NCBI GenBank assembly: GCA_021323655.1
Contig: JAJPKO010000015.1
Coordinates: 62,001-126,000, forward strand
From: Acidobacteriaceae bacterium
GTDB taxonomy: Bacteria; Acidobacteriota; Terriglobia; Terriglobales; Acidobacteriaceae
DNA: 64,000 bases
Direction: 5' to 3'
Translations under genes and position numbers: made by a program
Notes under the pieces: generated by a model
Told to the model about the DNA's origin: nothing
Databases searched by the model: none
What the model saw: the letters and a program-made list of their open reading frames with translations, nothing else
Part shown: piece by piece, positions 8,145 through 17,244 of the stretch
How the letters are laid out: each line of letters starts with the position of its first letter
How positions within the stretch are numbered: position 1 is the first letter of the stretch

Positions 8145-9563
8145 TCATTTATGTGGCACTAGCTGCTCGGCCCAGTCGACCGGCTCCATCGCCCACGATT
8201 CAATGCCATATGGGCCGAGGTCGATCTCCAGAGGCTTGCCCGGCGTGAGCTCTATGTCCGGCAGTGGCCGAAGGCGCGAGTTTTCATCCTGCGATGCGGT
8301 CTCTGCGTCCAGCATTCTGCGGTGCGCAACCAGCGGCTCCGTTAATCCGCGCGGGTCTACTTTCAGTTTCACTGGTTGTGGCGAGAAGTTCCAGAAGATC
8401 AGGTTATCGGTCTTGTATTCGTCGTCATGCGCGAGGAACGCATGCACCGCGTCATCACTCGAATCAGCTCCTAGCCGCTCGCCCGTCACTCTCGCCAGCA
8501 GCTTGAAGGTGAAATAATCCGGCCGCATCACGTTCTGATAATCGAATAGGCCCGAATACTGCGGCATCCGGTTCCACCAGCTCGCCATGAACGATGCCCC
8601 GCCCGGAGAAAAGAATGGCGTAAACTGTGAGCGCTCCACGTGGTAGTCGCGAATGTGATAGAAACACGAGTACGTCAGTTTCGCTTCCTTCATTCTCCAT
8701 GCCGTCTCCGCCACGAAGGCCGGCTGAATGCGCGCGTCCTTTGGCGGTACCGTGAGCTCCATATTCCATTCATCCAGGATCGTCTCCGGATGCAGTGACG
8801 GGTGCCCGGCCAGTAGCGTCTTTACGCCATCGACAGTTGCTTCAACCGCCTTCGGATCACTGTCGTAAATGTGCCAGGACACGAAGTCCAGTCGCGCCTT
8901 CTCCTCGTCGGCATAGGCGATCAGAGCTGGCAAGATCGGCGACTTCCAATTCGCCACAGCCGGCCCACCCACATGCGCAGTGGGATCAGCGCGCAGCACC
9001 GCCTCGCTGGTGTGCCTGTAATACGTCGTGTAATTCTCTGGCGTAAACCGGTAAGGGCAGCCGCCTGATTCCCCGATATCGCCTTCGTTGCCCACTTCCC
9101 AGTAGAACCCTGTAAGCCCCTTCCGCTTGTAGTGGCCCACGATCGCCACAATGAGTTGCTCCCATTGGCCGTAGTTAGCCGGATCGATTACGTCCTGATC
9201 GACCCTGGGATACAAGACCTTCGGTTTGAAGGCAATCGTCATCAGCGGAATTGCGCCGGCCTGGACAATGTCGTCCACTGACTTGTCCAGCGTATCGAAA
9301 GCATAGTGTCCGCGTGCCGGCAGCAAATCGAAATACTCCTGCACAAAAAGCCGGATCAGGTGCGGGTGAACCGCGCGCACCTCGGCGATACGGTCATGCC
9401 ACATTGGTTCCGACGACAATCCTCCCTGGCCAAGAGAGATATGATCCATCTCCATCGGGCCGGCGTCCTTGGCAAAGTCCAGCGTCAGCGTAGCGCTGCG
9501 GGTTTGCGCGGTAGCGCTCATTCCTATCGTGAGACCAACTAACATCCATCCGACATATCTCAT
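8145..9563 (-). CDS. Exported clan-A glycoside hydrolase, GH39-like
   Basis: A 472-residue protein with a Sec signal (MRYVGWMLVGLTIGMSATAQ). The TIM barrel carries a strand-4 acid/base motif YWEVGNEGD near residues 173-181 and a strand-7 nucleophile motif ILDEWNM near 270, as in GH39 beta-xylosidases and related clan GH-A retaining enzymes. The N-terminal LGQGGLSSEPMW plus DHISLG also resembles GH39. A C-terminal beta-sandwich follows (about 370-472). The ATG at 9563 has AAAGGAG eight bases upstream; longer in-frame starts would bury the signal peptide. It ends the acid-sugar operon, so it likely releases the monosaccharide that the other enzymes oxidise, probably a pentose or deoxyhexose. 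Specificity is not readable. Confidence 0.75.
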   Translation of the reverse strand: MRYVGWMLVGLTIGMSATAQTRSATLTLDFAKDAGPMEMDHISLGQGGLSSEPMWHDRIAEVRAVHPHLIRLFVQEYFDLLPARGHYAFDTLDKSVDDIVQAGAIPLMTIAFKPKVLYPRVDQDVIDPANYGQWEQLIVAIVGHYKRKGLTGFYWEVGNEGDIGESGGCPYRFTPENYTTYYRHTSEAVLRADPTAHVGGPAVANWKSPILPALIAYADEEKARLDFVSWHIYDSDPKAVEATVDGVKTLLAGHPSLHPETILDEWNMELTVPPKDARIQPAFVAETAWRMKEAKLTYSCFYHIRDYHVERSQFTPFFSPGGASFMASWWNRMPQYSGLFDYQNVMRPDYFTFKLLARVTGERLGADSSDDAVHAFLAHDDEYKTDNLIFWNFSPQPVKLKVDPRGLTEPLVAHRRMLDAETASQDENSRLRPLPDIELTPGKPLEIDLGPYGIESWAMEPVDWAEQLVPHK

Positions 9564-9650
9564 CAGGCCACTCCTTTCGAAAAGGGCGCAGGCCGACGCC
9601 GCCATTCCTTCCCAAACCGCACATCGTTCCATTTCTCCGTCCATCGTGTT

Positions 9651-10421
9651 CTACGTCCACTTCCTCGCCGAGGTCGCCGTCCACCCGCCGTCGACGGGGA
9701 GTGTGGCTCCGGTTACATACGACGCTTCATCCGAGGCCAGAAACAACGCCGCACAGGCTACCTCTTCGGGATAACCCGCCCGCCCCAGGGCGGTCTGGTC
9801 GCATTGCCAGTGGTAATGCGATTCGTCCGACGCTTCGGCGATGCGCGTCCGGATCGGCCCAGGGCACAGCGAATTGATGCGAACGTTATTCGGCCCGTAG
9901 TCGTAACACACGCTCCTGGTGTAACCCAGCAGCGCCGCTTTGGTGGCCGTGTATGCGGCCGAAGTCATCATGCCCTCCATCGCTTGAATGGAGACCACAT
10001 TCACGATCGAACCAGCTTTCTGCGCGATCATGTATGGCAGCACCGCCTGGGTGAAGTAGTGGGTGCCCATTAGCGCCACGTCAATACACCTGCGCCACTC
10101 ATGCTCAGTCGAATCCAGCGCGCCATGGAAATCGGGCGCCAGGTAGGCGGCGTTGTTGCACAGGACATCAATGCGTCCTGTCTGGAAGGCGGCCATCTCG
10201 ACTGCGCGCCGCACATCATCGAGTTTTGAAACGTCGCCCGCCACAAACGCTGCTCGTCCACCAGAGGACTCGATATCTGAGACGACCTTGCCGCCCATGC
10301 CTCTTTCAATATCCACCGCGAGGACCCACGCACCTTCGCTCGCGAACCGCTCCGCGATGGCTCGCCCGATCCCGTTCGCCGCCCCCGTTACGACTGCCAC
10401 TTTGTTCTTCAGCCGCTCCAT
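9651..10421 (-). CDS. Short-chain dehydrogenase/reductase (sugar dehydrogenase-like)
   Basis: A 256-residue classical SDR. TGAANGIG at residues 12-19 is the nucleotide-binding loop, LCNNAAY near 85 the NNAG-type motif, and YTATKAAL near 154 the catalytic Tyr and Lys with an upstream Ser in VSIQAMEG. LCPGPIRTRI and the terminal VDGGWTA are typical. Asp after the second strand (LAVDIERG) predicts NAD rather than NADP. The start lies two bases after the stop of the dehydratase gene with AGGGTGG upstream. In this operon it could oxidise the free sugar to a lactone or oxidise a 2-keto-3-deoxy acid intermediate; both steps are done by SDRs in known oxidative pathways. Confidence 0.85.
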   Translation of the reverse strand: MERLKNKVAVVTGAANGIGRAIAERFASEGAWVLAVDIERGMGGKVVSDIESSGGRAAFVAGDVSKLDDVRRAVEMAAFQTGRIDVLCNNAAYLAPDFHGALDSTEHEWRRCIDVALMGTHYFTQAVLPYMIAQKAGSIVNVVSIQAMEGMMTSAAYTATKAALLGYTRSVCYDYGPNNVRINSLCPGPIRTRIAEASDESHYHWQCDQTALGRAGYPEEVACAALFLASDEASYVTGATLPVDGGWTATSARKWT

Positions 10422-10423
10422 AC

Positions 10424-11569
10424 CTATGCCACCCTATATTTCTCGATCGTCGCTTCGTTCACTTCCACACCCAATCCCGGCCCTTGAGGAATGCGCAACA
10501 TCCCGTCCTCAAGCTGCAAAGGGTTCACGCACAGATCGCGGCTCAGCGGCCCGCTGGTCACATTGAATTCCTGGAATACTGCTCGTCGCATGAACGCATT
10601 TAGGTGCAGCGAGGCCGCAGTCAGCAAGTCTGAAGTCCACGAATGGGGAATGCACAACCGGTTATGAAGTTCTGCCATGTGCACAATCTTGCGCCCGGCC
10701 GTGAATCCGCCGCACCGCGACAAATCGGGTTGAACCACGTCTATCTGCGCGCGTTCAATCAGCGTATTGAATCCCCACTCCGTAGCCTCCTGTTCGCCGC
10801 AAGCAATGAGTGTATCGACGGCTCCGGAAAGCTGCGCGTACCCTTCATAATCCTCTGGCGGTAATGGCTCCTCGATCAGGAACGGCCGGAACTGCTCCAG
10901 CCTCTTCACCATTTGGATCGCTTCCTTCGCGGTGCGGTGCACATACCATCCCGAATCGATCAGCAGCTCTGTACGATCCCCTAGTGCTTTCCGCGCCGCA
11001 AGCACCAGTTCCACATCGCGCTCCGGATCCTCGCCGAACACCCCCCATCCAAACTTCACCGCCTTGTATCCCTGTTCGAGATACCAGCGGCTGGCATCGG
11101 CCATCCCCTCCGGCGTCGAGCGGAACAACGTGCTCGCATATGCCATAACCTTGTCGCGATATCCACCTCCCAGCAACTTGAAAACCGGCTGTCGCACGGC
11201 TTTTCCCAGGATGTCCCAGAGAGCAATATCAATGCCCGAGATCACCTGCATCACAGCCCCGCGCCGCCCGTAATACACCGAGCCCATGTACATCTTGTGC
11301 CACAGGCGTTCCACTTCGAACGGGTCCTCTCCAAGCAGAATGGATCGCAGGCCGAAAAAGCCTGAGACCGATCCTTCAGAGGGAGCTTCGACGATCGCTT
11401 TGGCAACGTGCGGCTGGGTCTCCAGGTCCGCATACCCCGAAATGCCTGCGTCGGTTTGGACCTTTACTATGCCCAGATACTTGATTCCGCGCACTTCCTC
11501 GCCGCGGGTTGACGCGCCGTACGACTCCGGCGATTTCAAAACTATGACCTGCACATCTATGATCTTCAT
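10424..11569 (-). CDS. Enolase-superfamily acid-sugar dehydratase (MR/MLE family)
   Basis: A 381-residue protein with an N-terminal capping domain and a barrel domain. Metal ligands are visible as Asp in LLIDSGW, Glu in FLIEEPLPPEDYEGY and Glu in IACGEQE. The acid/base part includes AVKFGWG (the family's KxK position reads Lys-Phe-Gly) and the His of CIPHSW. This arrangement is shared with an uncharacterised branch of sugar-acid dehydratases that remove water from aldonates to give 2-keto-3-deoxy acids. Its ATG overlaps the TGA of the amidohydrolase gene (ATGA), and the SDR follows after two bases, so all are in one operon. Confidence 0.85.
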   Translation of the reverse strand: MKIIDVQVIVLKSPESYGASTRGEEVRGIKYLGIVKVQTDAGISGYADLETQPHVAKAIVEAPSEGSVSGFFGLRSILLGEDPFEVERLWHKMYMGSVYYGRRGAVMQVISGIDIALWDILGKAVRQPVFKLLGGGYRDKVMAYASTLFRSTPEGMADASRWYLEQGYKAVKFGWGVFGEDPERDVELVLAARKALGDRTELLIDSGWYVHRTAKEAIQMVKRLEQFRPFLIEEPLPPEDYEGYAQLSGAVDTLIACGEQEATEWGFNTLIERAQIDVVQPDLSRCGGFTAGRKIVHMAELHNRLCIPHSWTSDLLTAASLHLNAFMRRAVFQEFNVTSGPLSRDLCVNPLQLEDGMLRIPQGPGLGVEVNEATIEKYRVA

Positions 11570-12414
11570 GCAGAGTCCAATCCCAGGAACTGGAGCGTGG
11601 GGCAGTGGATGAGTTGCTCGATCTGATCCGGACTGAGCCGTGGGAGATTAGTCCCCTCAGCAAAATGATTGATTGTTCGTAGTCCCTCAATCTGCGCCTC
11701 AGGGGTAGTAAACGGATAATCGGAACCGAAGAGAATCTTATCCAACACCCCGTATTCCTTGGCCAGGATCAGTGAGGTGTAGAACTGCCACGGCCGGTAG
11801 TGGAGCGCCGAGATGTCAGAATACACATGCGGATGCTTGCGAATGAGCACCAGCGTCTCCGTTACCCACGGATGCCCGAGGTGCGCAATGATCAGCCGCA
11901 ACTCGGGAAAAGCAATCGCCACATCCTCGAGTTGGATCGGAAACGCGTACTTCAGCGGCCCTGTCCTTACAAACGTCGCTCCCTGGTGGATCATGATGGG
12001 CAGGCGATGCGTCTCGCAGAACGCGTACACGCGCATTAAGCTGGAGTTGGTCGGATGAATGTTCTGATAGATCGGCCCAAGCTTCACGCCCCTGAGCTTC
12101 AGGTTTAGGATCTCGTGGAGCGTTTCTTCGATGGGATCCGTGGCCGGATCAATTGCTCCAAAACCAATGATCTTGTCGGGATGCGCATTGGCATATTGAC
12201 TGATGTACTCGTTTGGCACCGCCAGACCCGAATGACGTGCACGCAAGCCGAACACGATCGCCTTGTCCACACCAGCCATGGCCCTAAAATGCTTCTCCGG
12301 TGGAATATGCAGATCCAGCTTGCTTCCGCGCGACCTCGCATTCGCCTCATTGACGAACTCATCCGAAAGATGCCCCGGGTAGGCCCATGCATGAGTGTGG
12401 CAATCAACGATCAT
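11566..12414 (-). CDS. Amidohydrolase_2-family metal-dependent hydrolase (possible sugar lactonase)
   Basis: A 282-residue TIM-barrel protein. CHTHAW at residues 5-10 gives the HxH metal motif, LPIMIHQGA near 142 and LIIAHLGHPW near 176 add metal-binding histidines, and KILFGSDYPF near 230 gives the conserved Asp. The family includes lactonases (L-fucono- and L-rhamnono-lactonases, 2-pyrone-4,6-dicarboxylate lactonase) and decarboxylases. Next to an acid-sugar dehydratase a lactonase role is most likely, which would make it a second lactonase beside the SMP-30 protein. It has GAGAGG upstream of the ATG at 12414 and overlaps the dehydratase gene by four bases. Confidence 0.8.
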   Translation of the reverse strand: MIVDCHTHAWAYPGHLSDEFVNEANARSRGSKLDLHIPPEKHFRAMAGVDKAIVFGLRARHSGLAVPNEYISQYANAHPDKIIGFGAIDPATDPIEETLHEILNLKLRGVKLGPIYQNIHPTNSSLMRVYAFCETHRLPIMIHQGATFVRTGPLKYAFPIQLEDVAIAFPELRLIIAHLGHPWVTETLVLIRKHPHVYSDISALHYRPWQFYTSLILAKEYGVLDKILFGSDYPFTTPEAQIEGLRTINHFAEGTNLPRLSPDQIEQLIHCPTLQFLGLDSA

Positions 12415-12445
12415 TCCTAGTTCCTCTCATCAATTCCGGGTCTCG

Positions 12446-13315
12446 CTACCCTGGAAATTCAATTCGTGAAAAGAACTCTGGCACCCCGGCGATCTCCGTT
12501 CGCACTCGAAACAACGCTCCCGCGGTCGCATCGCCTTCGGCGGGATTGTTGCCGCCAGCCGTGGTGATGTACATATCTTTCAAATCTTGACCGCCAAACG
12601 TGACGCTCGATACCTGTCCCGTAGGCAACGTGATCCTCTCCGCGATTGCCCCATCCTCCTGCAAGCGGACGACCGCAAACCCATTCCACAGCGCCGACCA
12701 GAGCCTTCCCTGCGAGTCCAGGGTTGCACCGTCGGGAAGCCCCGTCTCCTCGCCAAACCGCGCAAATACACGACGGTTGCTGATCGCGCCAGTCTCCACG
12801 TCATAATCGAAAACATAGATCTGGTTTGCCAGGGAATCCGTATAGAAGAAACGCTTCTGATCTGCGGTGAACGCCATTCCATTTGAGCACCCGATCTCCT
12901 CGAGTACCAGCGAGAGGGTGCGATCCGGATCCAGCCGATATAGTCCTCTCTTCGTTCCGTTGTCATCCACGATCCCACAAAAAACGCGCCCGCGCGGGTC
13001 GGCAATCACATCGTTGAAACGGAAGTCGCGCTCGGCCTCAATCTCCTCTATCACTATGGTCATCACGCCGTCGCGCCAGCGCACCACCGTGCCCCGGTCC
13101 ATGAATAACAGTAGCGAGCCATCCTCCTGGATCGTGAAGCCGCCCACCGGCCGTCCCCCGTAAAACTGCTCGTGAGTGTTGGTCGCAGGATCGTAACGGA
13201 ACATGCGCCCGGCCGGGATATCGGTCCAGTAAAGCCGATGCTCCATCGCGTGCCACAGCGGATTCTCGCCGGTCTCGCAATGATAATTCGCAATAAGTTC
13301 GGGTTGAGACGTCAT
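12446..13315 (-). CDS. SMP-30/gluconolactonase-family sugar lactonase
   Basis: A 289-residue six-bladed beta-propeller enzyme. The metal-site residues of the family are visible: Glu in TGENPLWH (residue 17), Asn in DFRFNDVIADPRG (near 102), Asn in IGCSNGMAF (near 146) and Asp in LPDGATLDSQG (near 195). No signal peptide is present, so it acts in the cytoplasm. The family hydrolyses aldonolactones to aldonates. It lies 31 bases upstream of the amidohydrolase and 13 bases downstream of the RraA-like gene, in a position fitting the step between sugar dehydrogenase and dehydratase. Confidence 0.87.
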   Translation of the reverse strand: MTSQPELIANYHCETGENPLWHAMEHRLYWTDIPAGRMFRYDPATNTHEQFYGGRPVGGFTIQEDGSLLLFMDRGTVVRWRDGVMTIVIEEIEAERDFRFNDVIADPRGRVFCGIVDDNGTKRGLYRLDPDRTLSLVLEEIGCSNGMAFTADQKRFFYTDSLANQIYVFDYDVETGAISNRRVFARFGEETGLPDGATLDSQGRLWSALWNGFAVVRLQEDGAIAERITLPTGQVSSVTFGGQDLKDMYITTAGGNNPAEGDATAGALFRVRTEIAGVPEFFSRIEFPG

Positions 13316-13328
13316 GGCCGCCAGTCCC

Positions 13329-14027
13329 CTACAGTACGCCGTACTTGTCGTACACGTCTCTTAAGTAGGCGCCGCCCATCAGTTCACTCCGGCTCCCGTT
13401 CTCTTTGTCTACCTTCTCGGTCGCCATCTGGATCACCTGCGGGAGAACTTCGGCAGGCACAATCACCACGCCGTCGAAATCGGCGAACACCAGGTCGCCG
13501 GGCTTCACGCTCACGCCTGCGCATACGATCGGCACGTTGTAATCGAGAATCACTCCGCGGCCCTTCGAGTCCACGGGTTTGATTCCTCGCGCAAACACCG
13601 GGAACTGCAGCGCCTGGATCTTTCTCACATCGCGGACCAAGCCGTCGATGACTGCACCTCTGGCTCCTCGCGCACGCGCCGCCGTCGACAGCAGCTCGCC
13701 CCATGGCGCATTCTGCAACGAATCCGCAGTACTCGCGACCACCACTTCACCGGGAAGCACCGAGTCCAGCGCCTCGATCTCCATCGCATAAGGGTCGCTA
13801 GATATGTAGTAGGTATCCACGCACGCCAACGTACGAGCCCAGCCGGCGAAGCAGTCATCCGGTGCAAGTGGCCGCATAAATTCCCTGAGTGCTTGGTTCC
13901 TATACCCCAGTTCATCCAGCGCATCCGATACAACTGCGGTATAGAGTTGAGTCTCAACGTGCCTGAACAACTCTAAATCCGCTCCGGTTGCGGGGTTCCT
14001 CAAGATTCGTTGCGAATAGCTCGTCAT
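13329..14027 (-). CDS. RraA-like / 4-hydroxy-4-methyl-2-oxoglutarate aldolase family protein
   Basis: A 232-residue protein. WGELLSTAARARGARG followed by AVIDGLVRDVRKI is the family signature, where Arg and Asp bind pyruvate and the metal in HMG/CHA aldolases. The N-terminal VSDALDELGY is also typical. True RraA RNase E inhibitors lack the aldolase role and are shorter (about 160 residues), so the aldolase group is the better match. As first gene of the acid-sugar operon it is a candidate aldolase splitting a 2-keto-3-deoxy acid to pyruvate and an aldehyde. The start is uncertain: ATG 14027 has GGGAG only two bases away, while a TTG at 14045 has a weak site; the upstream start would add six residues. 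Confidence 0.82.
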   Translation of the reverse strand: MTSYSQRILRNPATGADLELFRHVETQLYTAVVSDALDELGYRNQALREFMRPLAPDDCFAGWARTLACVDTYYISSDPYAMEIEALDSVLPGEVVVASTADSLQNAPWGELLSTAARARGARGAVIDGLVRDVRKIQALQFPVFARGIKPVDSKGRGVILDYNVPIVCAGVSVKPGDLVFADFDGVVIVPAEVLPQVIQMATEKVDKENGSRSELMGGAYLRDVYDKYGVL

Positions 14028-14900
14028 GGCTCCCAGATTAGCCAACTTCGAAGGCCTGCTGCGGTGAACAGAGTCTCTGAGGTCGATTTCTGTCCGATAC
14101 AGAGGACGAGTTATCTGGAGACAAATCCCTTCTCAAAGGCAGCGTTCATGCCCGCCTAAGAACAGGACGAGGGACATCCGGCTCGGGTGGAAGATGATCC
14201 ATGCCTGACAGTTCATCAGGTGTTTCTTCTTCCGGCATTCACCATGGCGATGTTTTCCTCGCTTCAACTCCGTGCCACCTGCGCAGCTTTGCCACCTGGT
14301 TGGAATGCAGCGAGTCCTGGCGTTCCGACTCGGCAACTGCTCCAGATCTGTTTCGGCTTGTTGCGCCCGGATCGGGTTCCACGACAAGGTGGCACAGCTG
14401 CCTTTCAGACCATCTGGTTGTCACTCTGTTCCGACGTCTTATCGCGAAGCAGCGCGGCGAATAACTCCAGGCTCGTTCCGTCCAGGGAAAACGCCTCTGC
14501 GCACAAACACCTCGATTCTCCGCCGGGAGACATCGAGCTTGCCAGACTGTTCTCAAGCCTATTCATGGCCTCCACTGACACAACACGCTCATCCTGTTCT
14601 CCGCTGGAGTAGACGCCAATGTTCCGCGTTCATTAAGCGACTTCCAGCATCGATATCACGATCACGTGAACAGACGGCATATCTATCTGGTTTATCTTTA
14701 TGTGGTCTCTACCAAGACTAATCGGTTTTCCCCGGGATGCAGCCTTGGCGGTGGTCATTCGAATAGATTCCGATCCCTCGGACTGAAATCCGCGTGGTCA
14801 AAGCGCCACGCTGACCTGCCGATTTATGCGAGCGCTGAAATGGACCCTATCAAATGGAAATCAAGAAAGTCGAATCTTCGCAACAGCGAAGCAAGAGCCG
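14028..14900. other. Gap of about 870 bases upstream of the acid-sugar operon
   Basis: This must contain the promoter of the minus-strand operon starting near 14027. Overlapping open frames at 14133-14387, 14187-14612 and 14272-14721 are Ser/Arg-rich, lack ribosome binding sites and give no recognisable motif. I see no repeats or hairpins of note. It may be decayed coding DNA of unknown origin. Confidence 0.35.
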
Positions 14901-15674
14901 TTATAGCGAGCCGATATAGCGTGAAAGGGAAGCGCCAATGTCCCTGACGATCGTCCCTGCGGCCGATAAATCTTCAATTTGAGCCTTTGTCCCGGATCCA
15001 CTGATCGCTGCCACAACTTGGGCCTTGCTGTTGCGCACTGGCGCCCCGACGCAGCGCGTATCGATCTCTTCTTCTTCATCATCCACGGAGTAACCCAAGA
15101 GCTTCACTTGCTCGCAGGCCATTTTCAGCTTTCGTACCGACGCGATCGTATTGTCGTTATGGCGAATTAGCCCTTGTTTGGTAATAAGGCTCTCGAATTC
15201 TGCGGGGGGCAAATGTGCAATCAGCGCTTTGCCAAGAGCGGTGCAGTGAAGAGGAAACTTCTTGCCAATCCACGTGTTGACTTTGGGCGCTCCGGGAGGC
15301 GAGATCTTTTCAATCAAAACGGCTTCGCCCTCCTCCAACACTGCCAGATGCACGGTAAGACCTGTCCTCTGCATCAATTGGTGAAGAAAAGGGGTGCAGT
15401 GCTCGCGGAGGCTGATTCCGCCTAATGCCATATTGGCAATCGAGCGCAGCCGGGGAGATAAGGTGTAGCGTCCGCTTTCCTTTTCCCGCAGAACGTAACC
15501 GCACCTCTGGTAGGTAACCAAGAGTGCATGTCCAGTGCTGCGCGGCATCTGGAGTTTGTGCGCCACCTGCGATAAAGTGACGCCCCGCCGCGACTGGGCA
15601 AGGTACTCCAGGATATGAAGTCCGCGTTCAAGTGCCGGCACGGATTGAGTCTTCAGCCCGATAGAAGAAGTCAC
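14901..15674 (-). CDS. IclR-family transcriptional regulator
   Basis: A 257-residue regulator. The N-terminal winged helix (LERGLHILEYLAQSRRGVTL then SQVAHKLQMPRSTGHALL) is followed by the IclR effector domain, including LHCTALGKALIAHLPP, YSVDDEEEEIDTRCVGAPV and VVAAISGSG. Such proteins bind aromatic or sugar-acid effectors. GTG 15674 is preferred because AGGAGACGAGG precedes it at correct spacing; another in-frame GTG at 15725 would add 17 basic residues with a poor site. It lies on the same strand upstream of the acid-sugar operon and is its most likely regulator. Confidence 0.87.
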   Translation of the reverse strand: MTSSIGLKTQSVPALERGLHILEYLAQSRRGVTLSQVAHKLQMPRSTGHALLVTYQRCGYVLREKESGRYTLSPRLRSIANMALGGISLREHCTPFLHQLMQRTGLTVHLAVLEEGEAVLIEKISPPGAPKVNTWIGKKFPLHCTALGKALIAHLPPAEFESLITKQGLIRHNDNTIASVRKLKMACEQVKLLGYSVDDEEEEIDTRCVGAPVRNSKAQVVAAISGSGTKAQIEDLSAAGTIVRDIGASLSRYIGSL

Positions 15675-15930
15675 AGTACCTCGTCTCCTAGCCCTGAATG
15701 TATTCGGCTTCAGATCGCCGATCACGATTCGTCAACTATTTTTCGTCCCTCAAGTGCGTAAATACGAGAGACCTGAATTGGAGCACCTGCCCAGTTTTGG
15801 ACTGAGTTAGTCTCGCGGCAAGTCTGAACAGGACTGCGACATGGTCCCGTCTGACAGGAAGACGAAGCTTGGATCATCGTGTTCACCTTGTCACGCTCTA
15901 TAGCCAAAAACCCGACAAAGCTGCTGCTGT

Positions 15931-17070
15931 TCAGAACTCCACCCAGCCTTCCTTGCGATTGCTCTCAATCACCCGTTCAATGAATCGCATGCCGCGAACG
16001 CCCGCTTCGATACCCGGCAGGTTGTCAGGGAGGGCTTTGCCCCGCTTCCAAGCGATGATTGCGTCTGCAAAATCGCAATACAGTATTGCAAAAGCTTCTA
16101 GATATCCTTCAGGATGCCCGGCAGGTATTCGCGAAGCTGCGCGTGCTTCGCCGGCGAGATACCCCGACGAGGCGTGGTAAATCTCTTCCGGCTTGTCGAG
16201 CATTTTCACGGTCAACCGGTTCGGATCCTGCTGTCTCCAATCCAGAGATCCCTTATCGCCCCAGATACGCACACGAATCTCGTTGAGTTCACCGGCTGCA
16301 ACTTGCGAACAGGCCAGCGTGCCCGCCGCACCGTTATCCATGCGCACAAACGCATTACAGTCATCATCTAGCTTGCGTCCTGCGACCACATTTCGTAGGG
16401 TGGCATTGATTGCCATGACGCGCAAACCGCTGATGTATTCCAGAAGATGAAAGATATGTGTTCCGATATCCCCGATCGCGCCACCTGCACCACTGCGTGC
16501 TGGATCTGTACGCCATTCCGCTTGCTTATTTCCCCTTGCTTCCAAAGGGTGGCTCAGCCAGCCCTGAAGGTATTCCACAGCAACCTTGCGTATGACCCCC
16601 AACTTCCCATCTGAGCACATGGCGCGCGCCTGCCGCACCATCTGATAACCAGCATAGGTATGCGTCAACCCGTATGGCAGTCCTGATTTTGTCACGGCCG
16701 CCTCGAGTTGCAAGGCCTCTTCGTAACTCGCCGTCGCCGGCTTGTCGCTCATCACGGGAATGCCTGCCTCAAGCGCCGCCAAGGCCATCGGCAGATGCAA
16801 ATGGTTGGGCGTAACTATCGCTACGAACTCGATACCATCGGCACGGCAGCGCTCAGCTTCAATCATCTGCCGGTAGTCGGCATATGTCCGAGTTGAATCG
16901 ATATGGTAGGCCACCCCGGCGGCACGCGAACGCTCCGACAGATGCGAAAATGCACCCGCAACCATCTCAATTCTTCCGTCTAGTTCCGCGGCTATACGAT
17001 GTACTGGCCCGATGAACGCACCCGGCCCTCCACCGATCATACCCATTCTCAATTTCGGTTCGTTCTCCAT
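15931..17070 (-). CDS. Gfo/Idh/MocA-family oxidoreductase, cytoplasmic
   Basis: A 379-residue NAD(P)-dependent protein. [15 protein letters not shown] at residues 10-24 is the Rossmann loop, [20 protein letters not shown] near 84 the second fold motif, and [10 protein letters not shown] near 107 the EKP-like motif with Lys, with Ser-Asp replacing the usual Cys-Glu. The C-terminal domain has the [16 protein letters not shown] motif with the catalytic-region Asp and His, and [12 protein letters not shown] before it. Homologues interconvert sugars, inositols or their 3-keto forms. GGAGAC lies eight bases before the ATG at 17070. It follows the Tat-exported isomerase-like gene on the same strand by 174 bases, a combination common in keto-sugar pathways. 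Confidence 0.87.
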   Translation of the reverse strand: MENEPKLRMGMIGGGPGAFIGPVHRIAAELDGRIEMVAGAFSHLSERSRAAGVAYHIDSTRTYADYRQMIEAERCRADGIEFVAIVTPNHLHLPMALAALEAGIPVMSDKPATASYEEALQLEAAVTKSGLPYGLTHTYAGYQMVRQARAMCSDGKLGVIRKVAVEYLQGWLSHPLEARGNKQAEWRTDPARSGAGGAIGDIGTHIFHLLEYISGLRVMAINATLRNVVAGRKLDDDCNAFVRMDNGAAGTLACSQVAAGELNEIRVRIWGDKGSLDWRQQDPNRLTVKMLDKPEEIYHASSGYLAGEARAASRIPAGHPEGYLEAFAILYCDFADAIIAWKRGKALPDNLPGIEAGVRGMRFIERVIESNRKEGWVEF

Positions 17071-17244
17071 CCCAAGTCTCCGCAGTCTTATTCGTCAGCT
17101 TTGTTTGAAGATTGAAATCGCGGCGCTGACCCAATTCGCCGGAATTCTCCAGGATCGAGCGATTCAGGTCCGATCGCTCTAGGGCAAGACCGCAGGTTGA
17201 AGGCCAAATCTGAACCAGCGCTCGATTTGAGCCTGGGTCGAAGG

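Noticed and set aside
14187-14612. 141-codon plus-strand frame
   Set aside because: Overlapped by other open frames on both strands, low-complexity composition and no ribosome binding site.
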